Source: Arachnomyces sp. PD_36 (Eukaryota; Ascomycota; Eurotiomycetes; Onygenales; Arachnomycetaceae). Taken from it: a DNA stretch of 64,000 nt. Where the stretch lies: positions 186,001-250,000 of the forward strand of contig JANTQE010000020.1 in NCBI GenBank assembly GCA_032988195.1, written 5' to 3'. The translations under genes were made by a program, and so were the position numbers. Position 1 is the first letter of the stretch. Each line of letters starts with the position of its first letter. Positions 1-12,170 of the stretch are shown here, in pieces. The notes below the pieces were generated by a model. That model had not been told where the DNA came from. It did no database searches and saw nothing but the letters and a program-made list of their open reading frames with translations.

Positions 1-550
1 TTCAGTTTCGACGCAAGAAGGATAGTATCCGTTGAATTTATACTTGTGCTGACTTAATTCACGTAGCCACTGAAATCAAGATTGAAAAGGCAATGGCTGG
101 CATCATCCAGACAGCCTAGCTACTTCCACAACCCCTGTGATGAGCCCCATGGAATACTATTGTCTCCAGTACAAACTACTCAGATATCTGACTGACGGCG
201 GGGTTTACACGCCAGTGCTGCAATATTGCTCGTGTCGAAATGAAGACTGTCTTGCACTCCGAGCTCTCTCCTCGTAGCTTCATCGATCAGTTCTATCACA
301 GTCTTCTTCATCCCTCAGTACCTGGTCAACTATTGCCCGATATCGATGCTCTGAGATGGATTCGGAACTGCACCCTGCTTGGTCAGATGATCCCAGCTTA
401 TTGGCCAAAACGCATGACAGAATCACAATAGCGCATAGCCGCCAGAAGCGGTGGGTCTGCACGATTGTTCTAGTTGGCCCTTAATGACGAGTGTTGCAGC
501 TCGCGTTCAATAATGATTGGTGACAAATGTTCTATTCCTGGGTGCTCTCG
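1..550. other. Window-edge region without a supported gene
   Basis: Only short, non-conserved-looking open frames are seen on either strand. The region lies beyond the 3' end of the unknown gene at 551-1753 and probably contains its 3' UTR. Nothing else can be supported. Confidence 0.5.
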
Positions 551-1753
551 TCATCCCACAAGATGGGAAGGTCGAAAAACGGAAAAGTATTGGTCGAGGA
601 GGGCAGCTAACGAATAGAGGATCTGAGGCTGGTCTTGTGCTTCCAAAACATCCAATGCAGGAGAAATTTCCAACTTTAGCACCTCTGAAATAGGTTTAGT
701 AGGGTCCTCTAGGGCGTCTAGATGCGAGCAGGGGATGTGCCCTCGAACGAGCTGCACATGAGTGCCGGCGGCCCAGATTAGAAGTGGCTGAAACCTCAAA
801 TGTTAACATCCACTGGAGAAATGGGGCACATAAGAAATGGCTTACACAGATGGCATTCGCGCAACACTGGTTTTCAGACTGATGATTATCTGGGAGTCTC
901 TCAGCTTGCTTCTGTGCTGCAGCAATCAATAGCGCAACCACTTCTGCATGTTTCGAGGCGCGTCTCCATCGTATGATTCTCTTCTCCTCCGCTACGTCGG
1001 ACAAGTCCTTCGTTTTCCAGGGATTATAATCATCATGGTTCCTGCACAAAAAAGTGACAATGGGGAAAAAGCTGTCCGGATATCCTTCATAATCAGGGAA
1101 GTCAACCAGAATTTTTCGCGTTTTGAGATGTATCTTGTGGTCTTTCCCCCCAGCTTTGCAGGTTAAATGTAGCTTGGGGTGTCTATAAAAGGGTCGGCCC
1201 CTGTAAATAGGAAGTTGTCAGTAATACATGCGCATCTCAATGCACATATACCTAAGAAGAAACATATAAGGACAAAAGGACGTAGAAAGGAGTGCATGGA
1301 ATCCTCATACCCATAGCTATTTGTATCCACGAGCGGGTATCTTCGTACGTTTTGCCACAGATCATCCAGAATCCCGTAGCAAACAGCAGCCACACCTTCC
1401 TCCATAATCCGCGACATCTTCTCGCCAGTTCGAACATGATAACTGACGATGTTGTGGAATCGACCCCCAGCAGCAGAAAGTTGCTCCATGACCTCAGCCA
1501 AATCCGTATCCGATGGATCACACACAACAGGACACCCTAAGACATGATCGATGGGGTATTCCTTACCCACTCCCTCGACACGAAACACATCCAAATGCAA
1601 ATCGCACCACGATTTCGGGTGACAGTAGAGTGGTTTCCTGGTTGTTCTGCGCAAAATCTCGCTGATCGACTCGGGGCCGTTTTCGTGTGGCTTGAACAAT
1701 CGAATGGGCTCAGCTGGAGGTGAAGAAGTAGGAGGCGGAGAAGTAGACATCAT
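551..1753 (-). CDS. Hypothetical protein of unknown function, three exons
   Basis: I do not recognise this family. Exons read on the minus strand are 1753-1311, 1200-846 and 787-551. The two introns have donors GTATGA and GTAAGC and acceptors preceded by TTACAG and TTTCAG, and the phases close exactly to give 344 residues. The first ATG of the frame starts MMSTSPPP, followed by a proline-rich segment. No signal peptide, membrane segment or known motif is obvious. The middle exon contains a basic stretch (EEKRIIRWRRASKHAEVV), and the C-terminus is predicted helical and leucine-rich. The gene is isolated: downstream is the window edge, upstream is a decayed coding stretch on the same strand. 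The exon structure is well supported; the function is unknown. Confidence 0.6.
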
Positions 1754-2065
1754 AATTAATCCTATAAAGAGCAAAAGCTCCGCGTGTAGACCTCGAATTT
1801 TGATATTGAGGGTTGACTGTGAGAGAGAGAAACAAAGGGATAAGGCGTTAGTAGTTGGCCAACGAGGATGGAACAACTTACTAAGCTTGTTACAGGTTTG
1901 TTTTTATGAAAGAACTTACTTAATCAGTGTTCAAAAGGTAGTGATTTGAGAATCTTGTTGAAGAGATATCTAACAATAGTAAAAATTGTTTATATATAAA
2001 GATAGAATTTCTGGCTTATTCAAAGCAACTTTCCGAGCTAATTCAATCGGTTTATCAAGTTCATT

Positions 2066-2595
2066 TTACTCCGATCTCCGCCCTTGGTGCAGGTCGAAAT
2101 GATGACAACACGTTCCAAGTGCATCAGTATGTTTCTCCATGTGGTCGAATAGTTTGCCATCTTGATGAGACAAAGTTCGGCGTCGCAGATGATGACTGAA
2201 CACCTTCTTGCCGATATGCCTTGTTGGAATTGCCATGACCATATTGTATCCTTGATTATATATAAGAATGGCACCACAATTCGATTCATCGAAGGCTTCC
2301 GCAATAATAAGGGGACAATTGGCCGTATCTTGGTTAACCAGGTGCCAGTTGCATGGCGTAACTCGTGGCACAGAAGTCGGATCGCTTCAGGGTCCAGGCT
2401 CCTTCCCGGCTGGAAGTGTGAGAGATACATCTTCCTCGAAATTTAAGGCCCAGTTCCTCAATCGATAATTCGTATCCGAATCGACCCAAGGAAAATCCAT
2501 TCCATGGACCAATATGTGGTGTTCGAGAAGTGAATGACCTCGGGAGTGTTCCGCGGGGCCGGAATCAACGGCGCTAGTCCCAACGTGGATTTCCC
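2066..2595 (-). pseudogene. Decayed coding stretch with one in-frame TGA
   Basis: A single minus-strand frame runs for about 176 codons from an acceptor-like TTTAG (ending at 2596) to a TAA at 2066-2068. It is interrupted by one TGA at 2387-2389. The segments either side look protein-like, for example HHILVHGMDFPWVDSDTN before and ESNCGAILIYNQGYNMVMAIP-type sequence after it. No splice solution that removes the TGA while keeping frame was found. No family was recognised. It may be a gene remnant, a gene with a recent nonsense mutation, or chance. An upstream first exon was not identified. Confidence 0.35.
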
Positions 2596-3131
2596 CTAAA
2601 TAAGAGATACGATATGTCAGTTCAGGGACACCATAGAATCTTCATAGGACGGCGAGGACTATTCAGCATGCCACCATTGAAGAAAGCCTATCAAAAGAGT
2701 GGCGGAATTCCATCACATCCCCTCAGTCGTCCAAAAGGTCACCATGACATCACTATGCAGTTTTTCGGCGCACATGAAAGCCGGTTCCTCCTGTGAGATG
2801 GAGATAGACCTTCCACAGGAGGTATTTACCTTTTTGTGGCTCAATGCTCGGAGTCCATCACCTTCCGAGGCTCCCGGGTATAAACAATCATCGGAGCTTA
2901 CGCATAGGTACTGATCTTGCCCGCATCGTGTACGACAGTGCTATTTATCTCAAAAACAATCCTTTCTTTCTCTTTCACTTTCCGACCAACGGTCAAGGCA
3001 CGCCGTTGTTGTTGTTCCTTCGCGCTCCCTTATAGAACTATATACCCGGAATGTGACGAGTTTCCGTCTTATCTATCGTTTCACAGAGTTCCGTTTCTAG
3101 TTTTCCGTTACCCGGCCCTGATGTATTGAAG
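2596..3131 (+). promoter_or_regulatory. Upstream region of the PDR ABC transporter
   Basis: This stretch lies directly before the transporter ATG at 3132. It has no supported gene. Just outside it, at 2550-2557, is TCCGCGGG, one base off the yeast pleiotropic drug response element TCCGCGGA. The region near the ATG is pyrimidine-rich, as is common in fungal promoters. Confidence 0.4.
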
Positions 3132-6100
3132 ATGGCTGAAGGTGAGGAACTCAATAGTGCTCCTGGCCCAAACTCAGTCCAGCAGGATGAGGTAGAGGAA
3201 AGAGTATACCGTTCCCGGGAGGGATCGGGGGCAGAGCAAGATGATACGAAGTACTTTGAGGAGATCAACTCTGAGAGCAGGGCGGAATTGACTCGCATCG
3301 CCTCGAATTTTCCCAGGCGCACCACCACCACAACTTCGGGGAAAAGCATTCAACGGATGGACACAGTCGATGAGATGGCGCCCGATGACCCAGCGTTCGA
3401 CCCTACCAGCGATCAGTTCGATCACTACAAGTGGACCCGTATGATGATGAAGTTGATAGACAGGGAGGGGCTTCCCCGACCACCGTCAACCGGCATCTCC
3501 TTCCAGAATCTCAACGTGTCCGGCTCGGGGTCAGCGTTGCAATACCAGAGCACCATGGCCTCTCTGTTTACAGCGCCTTTTCGGCTGAATGAATACTTCA
3601 AGTCCTTCCGACAATCCACTGAGAAGCACATCCTGCGCAACTTCGATGGCCTTATCAAGAGCGGCGAACTGCTGATTGTCTTAGGGCGACCGGGTAGTGG
3701 CTGTTCGACATTTCTGAAGTCCCTATATGGTGAGCTGCATGGCCTAAACCTCCGGGAAGGCTCTCAGGTTCAGTTTAACGGAATCCCGATCGAGAAGATG
3801 CTTCGGGAATATAAGGGAGAGGTCCTTTACAACCGGGAGGTGGACAAACACTTCCCTCACCTGACGGTTGGGCAAACATTGGAGTTCGCAGCAGCAGCAA
3901 GGAGCCCTCAGCATCGATTGCATGGTGTTAGCCGAGAGCAGTTCGCCAAGTATGTCACTCAGGTGGCGCTATCCATTTTCGGTCTATCCCACACGTACAA
4001 TACGAAAGGTATGTGTTCCCCACCGACGTGCAGTGTGCTCAAGGTGTTTCTGACAACCACTCGCAGTTGGGGATGACTATGTTAGAGGTGTTTCCGGTGG
4101 TGAAAGGAAACGAGTCAGGTTGGTACCTCTTTTGATTATAACGATGGCGCGCTGCTAACATCTATCAAGTATTGCTGAGATGGCCCGTAAGTCGCTACGG
4201 AAACTTAACTCCTTACCATGGAGGGTGCTGACAATATAAGTTTCGAGAGCGCCTGTTGGCGCATGGGATAATTCTACACGTGGTCTCGATTCTGCAAGTG
4301 CTTTGGAATTTGCCAAAGCATTGCGTGTTTCGGCTAATACAGCGGGCGCATGCCATGCGGTAGCAATTTACCAGGCTTCACAGGCAATATACGACATTTT
4401 TGACAAATGCATTGTCTTGTACGAAGGACGAGAGATCTACTTTGGCCCCTGCAGTGGCGCAAAAGAGTATTTCACCGAGATGGGCTGGTACTGTCCCCCA
4501 CGCCAGACGACTGGTGACTTCCTGACTTCAGTCACAAACCCCCAAGAGCGCAAAGCGCGCGAGGGGATGGGAGATAGGGTACCGCGGACCTCTGAGGAAT
4601 TCGAAACATATTGGAGGAGTAGTCCACAGTTCGCTGAGCTTCAAAAGGAAATCGAGCAGCATTCGGATGAGTTTGCTCAAGGGGGAGAAACCGAGCAGGC
4701 TTTCGGCCAGGTTAAGAGGCAAAGACAGGCAAAGCATATGCGGCCTAAGAGCCCCTATGTCATCTCAATCCCGATGCAAGTCAAGCTTTGCACAGTCAGG
4801 GCCTATCAGAGGTATTTTCTCCTGCTGGTTGATATTTCTGCTGTAGCTGACTATATCTAGGATATGGAACGACAAGCCTTCCACATTAACAACCTTCATT
4901 GGTCGAATTGTGATGTCTCTTATTATCGGTTCCATATACTTCGGGTAATGCTTTTTGAATCTCGTTTTCGCTATGAGGCCTAACTTTTCTAGGACACCGA
5001 ATGCGACCGCTGGGTTCCAAAGCAAAGGAGCTGCTCTATTCTTCGCTGTTTTGTAAGTGTCCCCAGGGCATTGTTTAATAAATCCCGTGCTAGCTGTATC
5101 CATACATCTAACTCCGTTTTAGGATGAATGCTCTCATCAGTATTACAGAAATCAACTCTCTCTACGATCAGCGGCCAATTGTCGAGAAGCAAGCTTCCTA
5201 CGCTTTCGTCCACCCTTTCGCGGAAGCCTTTGGCGGGATTGTATCGGATATCCCGGTCAAATTTATGGCTGCCGTGATCTTCAACATCATATTCTACTTC
5301 CTGGCTGGCTTGGTAGGTCCCATTTCCCAGCTGTAATCGACATGTCTAATCTAAATACAGCGTTATCAACCTTCGCAATTTTTCATCTTCTTCCTTTTCA
5401 CGTTCCTCAGTACACTTGCGATGTCTGGAATTTTCCGCACCCTGGCAGCATCGACCAAGACCGTCTCCCAAGCAATGTCTATGGCTGGCGTTCTAGTGCT
5501 AGCCATTGTGGTCTATACTGGCTTCGTGATTCCCACCCCACAGATGTCTGACATCCCGTGGTTCAGCTGGATCCGGTGGATCAACCCCATCTACTATACT
5601 TTCGAGGCCCTGGTCGCAAACGAATTCCACGGCCGACGATTCGAATGCTCTCAGTTCGTTCCAGCATATCCGGATTTGAGTGGTGACTCCTTCATCTGCG
5701 CTGCTCGGGGTGGTGTGGCAGGGGAACGGACGGTCTCAGGAGATGATTACATATACTCGCAATACCGGTATACGTACGACCACCTATGGCGGAACTTTGG
5801 TATTTTGGTAGCTTTCTGGATTTTCTTCACTACGGTTTACCTGGTTGCCACTGAGATCAATTCCGCGACGTCTTCCAAAGCCGAGTTCCTCGTCTTTCGT
5901 CGCGGCCGTGTACCGGCACATATGCGCAACTTCGAGAAGAACCAGGGAGATACTTCACCCGTGAATGGTGCTCTCACCGAGAAGCCTCAGGAGGCTGCGC
6001 CAAACGCCTCCGCGATCCCGGAACAACATAGTATCTTCACCTGGCGAAACGTGTCCTATGATATTCCTGTCAAAGAAGGCCAGCGCCGACTATTGGACAA

Positions 6101-8147
6101 CGTTTCTGGATGGGTCAAACCAGGTACACTAACAGCTTTAATGGGCGTCTCGGGGGCAGGCAAAACAACACTTCTTGACGTTCTCGCAAAGCGTGTTTCT
6201 ATTGGTGTCGTAACAGGTGATATGTTTGTTGATGGGAATCCCCTTGACACCAGCTTCCAAAGGAAAACTGGCTACGTGCAACAACAAGATCTGCATCTTC
6301 CCACCACCACTGTGAGGGAGTCGCTGCGCTTTAGTGCACTACTGCGGCAGCCAAAGACAGTGCCCAAGAAGGAAAAATACGACTATGTCGAAGAGGTCAT
6401 TGCGATGCTTAATATGCATGATTTTGCGGACGCAATCGTCGGTACCCCGGGAGAGGGGTTAAATGTTGAACAGAGAAAGCTGTTAACGATTGGTGTCGAG
6501 CTTGCTGCGAAACCCGCGCTGCTTATCTTTCTCGATGAGCCGACAAGTGGCTTGGACTCGCAGAGTTCTTGGTCTATCTGCGCATTCCTGCGGAAGCTTG
6601 CAGACCGTGGCCAAGCTGTGCTTTCTACTATCCATCAGCCTAGTGCCATGCTCTTTCAGCAGTTTGATCGTCTGTTGTTTCTGGCGAAGGGAGGTCGGAC
6701 GGTCTATTTTGGAGACATTGGAGAGGATTCTCGTACCCTACTCGATTACTTCGAGACAAACGGTGCACGAGCATGTGGCGCATCAGAAAATGTCAGTATC
6801 CTTCTTCTCATGTGTCTGGTTCTGTATGTGTTGACTTGATACAGCCCGCAGAGTATATACTCGAAATAATTGGAGCCGGTGCTTCTGGGAAGTCCAGTCA
6901 AGACTGGCCGGCCGTCTGGAATGGAAGCGCAGAAACCAGAGAGGTTCAAAAGGAAATCGACCGGATCCATAATAGCAGGCCTTCTTCGCCAACGGAACAG
7001 AACAGTACCACGCACCGAGAATACGCCATGCCCTTTGCTAGTCAGCAGTGGTACGTCCTCCATCGGTTATTTCAGCAGTATTGGCGCGAGCCTGTCTACA
7101 TCTGGGCGAAATTGATTCTGGCCATTGCCTCCGGCCTCTTCATCGGTTTCACGTTCTTCCAGCCCAACAACTCCCAGCAAGGATTCCAGGACGTCCTTTT
7201 CAGCGCATTCATGCTCACGTCTATTTTCTCCACCTTGGTGCAACAGTGAGTAGCCCAGCCCCTTTCACATTGCATCGCCTGACGATATAAATCCCAGAAT
7301 CATGCCCAAGTTTGTCATCCAACGATCTCTCTATGAGGTGCGCGAACGACCATCAAAAGCCTACTCGTGGGCGGCATTTATCATAGCCAATGTTATCATC
7401 GAAATCCCCTGGCAGGTACTCGCCGGCGTCGTCTCTTGGGCATGCTACTATTTCCCCATTTACGGAGCCGAACAAGCCCGCCACCGCCAGGGCCTAATGC
7501 TCCTATTCATCATCCAGTTCTTCATCTTCACATCCACCTTCGCGACGCTCATCATATCGGCTCTCCCCGACGCCGAAACCGGCGGCACCATCGCAACCCT
7601 CATGTTCATGATGACCCTCGTCTTCAACGGCGTCATGCAATCGCCCAACGCGCTCCCGGGTTTCTGGATCTTCATGTACCGCGTCTCCCCGCTCACGTAT
7701 CTTATCGCAGGGCTCACATCGACGGGATTACACGGGCGAGCCATTGAATGCGCTTCGGAGGAGATGAGCGTGTTCAACCCTCCGCCGGGCCAGAGCTGTG
7801 GCGAATACATGGGCCCCTTTCTCGAGTCCGCGCCGGGAACATTGTACAACGCCGGATCCACACAGAGCTGCCAATACTGTTCCCTGACCAACGCGGACCA
7901 GTTCCTCGCAGCTTCGAATATCTACTACGGTGAACGCTGGCGGAACTGGGGGATCGGCTGGGCGTACATCGGGTTCAACGTTATGGGCGCTGTTCTGCTA
8001 TACGACGTCTTCCGCGTCCGGCACTGGAGCCCGACGACTCTGGTTCGGAATGTCGGGCAAGCGGCGCGGATTATCTGCCGAGTGTTTAAACGGCGATCTG
8101 GGACGATACCTGAGGGTAAAGAGGCGGAGAATGTTCAGTTGTATTGA
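3132..8147 (+). CDS. PDR-type (ABC-G) full-size multidrug ABC transporter
   Basis: ATP-driven plasma-membrane exporter of the fungal pleiotropic drug resistance family; substrates cannot be predicted. Ten exons join in frame: 3132-4008, 4067-4118, 4170-4186, 4241-4811, 4861-4944, 4993-5052, 5123-5312, 5361-6791, 6845-7245, 7298-8147, giving 1510 residues, the usual length. The layout is NBD-TMD-NBD-TMD. NBD1 has the family's degenerate Walker A GRPGSGCST near residue 185, an intact signature VSGGERKRVS and the WDNSTRGLD Walker B. NBD2 has a canonical GVSGAGKTT near residue 879, LDEPTSGLD, and a degenerate signature (LNVEQRKL), the normal PDR asymmetry. All key motifs are present, so the gene looks functional. 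Exon 3 is only 17 nt, and its downstream intron ends in AAG. The first ATG in frame was taken as start. Confidence 0.95.
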
Positions 8148-9682
8148 GCTGTCTATGTTATCTGCTGTCTTTTCTCCGTCCGACTCCAGGATCTCATCTC
8201 TTTTCGGTATTCGAAACATTTTGTCTTATTTCCTCTTTTTTCCCTTGTGTCTTTTCGGGTTCAGTGAAGAAAGAAAGGGAGAAAAAAAACGAATAAGGAG
8301 AAGGTCAAGAACGCAAAAGATTCGCAAAGCACTGACTGCCTTGTTCGACTTATACTCACAAGTAAATATGGATATATGATATATCAGTCTCGGGTTACCG
8401 GAGCATGTCAACATGCCACCGTTGAAAATAGAAAATGTCGGTAAAAAAATGGCAGAATGCCAGCACGTCTTCAAGTTCTCAACCGCATTCTTTCTTCTCT
8501 GCTTGCCTCACCTTGTAGTTGAACCCTTGCTTCTTCGAGGTCACGCTAGACCATCCACCCATCGTAGATGTAGATGGAACAATCTATCTCACCCCCCTAG
8601 AAAACCGCAGAATCGCCTGGAAGTATCGTCCGGACCACTTAAGCTCTGGCCTCCCCCCCCCTCCTTCCCTCACCCTCTGCCGTATGTATGTGCCTCGTTT
8701 AGCGCACTGTTCTCCCTTCCAAAACCCAAACCAAGATAAATCCCAGGTCAAGATCGAGACATGAATCGCAGAATGATGTCACTCTGGGCTGAGATATGCA
8801 AGATTGTTTGTTTGTAGCCCTGACGGACGGTGCATTCTTCTCTCGTGTGTGTGATTTGACTTTGGCTGAGACATGCATCTAGCGGTGGTGGTGGTGGTGG
8901 CTCTCATGGGTATTTCGTGCTGGGAGAATCCATGATGATGGTATGAGGGTGGTTGGCATGCATATAACCAGGTTGTCTTGTGATGGGTATCGATTCTTTT
9001 TTTATTATCTGATCGTAAGACCCTGACAGTGATTGCTGGCCTTGCCTATAGGAAGAATCCTGACCCTGAGCGCGTCATTCCAAGAATGTGGTCTCCATGC
9101 GAACTTGCAAGAGAAGAGCAAGATATGATGTTGGAAGGTGCCGCCCACGCTAGACCGGATAAGGACGGAAGCGACAGATGACAGATCCCGATATAGCCTA
9201 GCGCCAAAAAGGAACAAACATCATCGGAACGGAACAACTATCCGACCCATGGTCATCACGTGGGGTAGGTTATCTCCATATCTTCCGTAGCCAATCAGAA
9301 AAGAGAGATACGGTGGTAAGAGGGGAACGGTAATTTACCCGCCTGAGATAACAAACATTGCGTCATAGTCATTCTTTCTTCGCTTTGAAGTATCTCTTGC
9401 AAACTTCACCAATACCAATTACGGAAGAGAAAAAAAACATCAAGTCACACCTCGTCTTTGTCATCACATCACTATCTTCCGTGACCTTTCTTGGCTTTTG
9501 CTATATATAAAGAAAGAGAGACCTTCACTTCTTCTTGAACCACCCCTCCATCTCTTCCCCTCTTTAACAACAACGGTGAAAAAGATATCAAGACAGAAAC
9601 CACTGCACAACTACTTACCAACATCCGAACCTCTCACCAACTCCTGAGAACCCTACAGCTTACGCTCACCTCTTCATCCAAG
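8148..9682. other. Intergenic region: ABC 3' end to I9 inhibitor promoter
   Basis: The 5' part is T- and A-rich 3' UTR-like sequence after the transporter stop. A GGT triplet run lies at 8884-8900. The 3' part (about 9400-9680) is C/T-rich and contains the TATA-like element described separately. No coding stretch could be supported. Confidence 0.5.
9502..9510 (+). promoter_or_regulatory. TATA-like element before the I9 inhibitor gene
   Basis: TATATATAA lies about 170 bp before the ATG at 9683 and is followed by a long C/T-rich leader, the usual arrangement of strongly expressed fungal promoters. Assignment is by position and sequence only. Confidence 0.4.
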
Positions 9683-10107
9683 ATGCCCCTTTTCAACGTT
9701 CGTCTCCCCATCCGGACCCGGGTCAAAAGGACCCACCACAGCAAACATCCCCATATACTAACTCCACTCCCCCAGGTAACCCTCAAGACAGGTGCCTCCC
9801 AGGAGGAGCTTGACAAGTACGCGCTCTCCCTTCCACCCCCTTCCTCCCGACAACGCTAACCCAACCCAACAAACAGAGCAAAGGAACAAGCCAAAAGCCA
9901 AGGAGGCGCTATCCGTCATGAGTACACTCTCATCAAGGGGTTTACGTACGCCTACTCCCCTCCATCCATCCCTACCAAGCGCAGAGACTAACATGAGCCG
10001 TTTGTCATGGGCACCATAGTGTCGAGTACCCAGAAGACCACGTCCAAACCCTCCAGACTACGGACCACATCCACGTCGAGCAGGATGGTGGGGTTGGGAC
10101 TCAGTGA
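9683..10107 (+). CDS. Proteinase inhibitor I9 / Pbi2-like small protein
   Basis: A 70-residue protein matching the stand-alone I9 inhibitor family, related to yeast Pbi2 (inhibitor of vacuolar proteinase B) and to subtilisin propeptides. Four exons: 9683-9697, 9776-9816, 9877-9945, 10020-10107. The first exon encodes only MPLFN. Phases close exactly. Family features include the N-terminal beta strand VTLKTGASQEELDKAKEQ, a helix after it, the central IRHEYTLIKGFTVEYPEDHV and the terminal strand HIHVEQDG. Expected role: soluble inhibitor or chaperone of a subtilisin-type protease. No signal peptide is present, fitting a cytosolic location. The gene is easily missed because no exon is longer than 88 nt. 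Confidence 0.88.
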
Positions 10108-10938
10108 TTTATTGATGCATTGATTGATACCACTCACCCACACAACCACGCAACCACGCAACCACGCAATCACGCACCAACCAAAAAGAGAGAGAATAAC
10201 ATCCGGATATGAATGACATGCAAAGGGGAGGAGTTTTTAAAGTTCAAAGTACGGCGTAAAAGCGAGAGCGGGTTTTATGGTACAGAATGAAGATAGGTTA
10301 GTATAACTAGAGTGAAGAAGGGCATTACTATTATGGGAATTAGTTTATTTTATTTTCTTTCTTCTTTTCTATGATTGTATGAAATGTATTTATGGCAAGA
10401 AATGATTTTTTTTCTTCGTTCTCTTCACAGCTTCTTCTTACTCTTGCTCTCCCCGGGCCCTCTATTACCCCTCCGCTATGCCACGACACAAGCACAGCAT
10501 CTACCGTCTGTATGTATGTACAGGTTGTACATGTCCTACTGTACCCCACAATATGCATGCAATGCATGAAGATCACTTTCCTTTTTCTCAACCCTTTAAT
10601 CCTCTTATCAAATAGATATCCGAGCGTCCGGCACGACACATAATAAATATATTTCGTGGTAATCATGCTTGATAAGGATAAGAAGTGATATGTATGTTGT
10701 AGCGATGGGCTACATGTACATGTACATGTAAGATGAGAATGGAATGGAGATGCCTATTGACATGTGGTGGCAGGGGATTGGCTTGATGGCCCGAAGCTTC
10801 CGGAAGGGGGTGTGCTTGGGTGATCTATATGCAGGAAGACGATAAAGGTACAGAAAACAAACACCCACCCCAGAACACCAATCAATCACGGAAAGAACCA
10901 AAAGAACCACCACCCACCCACCCACCCCTCCCTACCTA
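10108..10938. other. Intergenic region between two convergent genes
   Basis: This is shared 3' flank of the I9 inhibitor (+) and the bZIP factor (-). It holds T-rich tracts and a short tandem repeat at 10711-10730, but no supportable gene. Confidence 0.5.
10711..10730. repeat. Short (TACATG)n tandem repeat
   Basis: Three full copies of TACATG plus two bases. The unit is palindromic within the array, so it can form a hairpin. It lies in 3' flanking DNA and no function is inferred. Confidence 0.8.
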
Positions 10939-12170
10939 CTACCCAACAACACCCAACACCAACCCCCTCTCCCCCCTCCCCCTCCTCAACACATTACTCC
11001 TCTCCACCACCCCCCCATCAAAAGCCCACCACCACCTCTCAAAAAGCACCTGCCCAACCTCCCAATCCCCCGCCTCAAACGGATCCCCCCCACCCTCAAC
11101 CCTCATCCCCTCCGCCGGATCTTCCATATCATACACGAAGTTTACGAGGGCCATCGGGTCCGAGGCTGATGCCGGGCGGAGGTGTGGTGGGAGGTTGAAG
11201 ATTTGGATTAATTTGTCGCGGACGGTGGGCCAGGGGAGGAGGTCGAGGAGGGGGTGGTGAGGGAGGAGGTGTTGGGTTGGGGTGGGGTGGAGGTTTGAAG
11301 GGAGGTTGGAGGGTGTGGGTTGGGATGGGGAGGGGGATGTTGTGCCTGTGTAGAAGGGGGAGATGCTTGTGAAGTCCCAGAGGGAAGAGGCGATGCCGAG
11401 ACGGGTTGCGACTGTTAGGGCGGCGCGGAGGAGGGTTAGAGGGGGGATGGGGAGGGTGTGGTCGTCTGGGAAGGTGAAGGTTGAGGATTGGTGGGTTTGG
11501 AGGGTGGAGGATAGGTCTGCCGGGAGTGTGGTGGCGTTGTTGGGTTGGTTGAATGGGAGGGAGAAGGGGAAGGGGAGGGATGATCCGGATGGGGAGTTAG
11601 GGGTGAGGCCGAGGAAGGAGTCTATGTCGTTTTGTAGGGCGGAAGAATTTGAGCAGTCGGACGAGCCTGATGTTAGGCCTGGTGGGAAGAGTTCGTCGAT
11701 GGTGGATTTGGATAGAGTGTTCGGGTCGATTATTTGCTCGTCGTTCGGTAAGAAGGCGAAGGGATCCTCGTGAAGCTGGAATAACGCTTCGGGAGAGCTA
11801 CTATCAAGAATTTGTGCATCGTCTTGCGCATTCTCATTCGCTGATGATCGCGCCAGGGCTGTTGCTAGGCTTGATTCCTCCCGCACAGAGGGTTCGGAAA
11901 TTTGGCCCAGGGAGTCCCCTTGGGTACTATTGGTACTCGAGCCCGTGCTACTCTTAGCCTGAGCTTCCAAAGCTGCCAAACGCTCCCGCTTCTTCTTTCC
12001 TGTATGGCCGATTAGCTGCGACTCGGAGTATAAGTGGCCTAGATAGTATCGATCTTACTGTAGCGCCGTTGGGCCAGCACGTTAAGCACCCTCTTCCGCT
12101 CCGCAGCGTCATCTGAGAGATCGGGAACGGGGATATCGTCCGTTTTCTCAAGTCTCCTTTTTATCGACAT
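10939..12170 (-). CDS. bZIP transcription factor with DUF3425 domain
   Basis: Two exons, 12170-12059 and 11999-10939, give 390 residues. The intron splits the basic region, and splicing restores it as VLNVLAQRRYRKKKRERL around residues 27-44. This carries the N-x2-AQR-x2-R pattern of fungal Yap/AP-1-like basic regions. The following zipper is short and poor in leucine heptads. The middle is Ser/Pro-rich and low complexity. The C-terminus has the DUF3425 signature, including RPASASDPMALVNFVYDMED and the WEVGQVLFERWWWAFD block. Such proteins are nuclear DNA-binding regulators; the targets of this one are unknown. An ACGT-core palindrome lies 235 bp upstream and is repeated before the adjacent hydrolase, suggesting autoregulation and control of that neighbour (inference). 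Confidence 0.9.
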
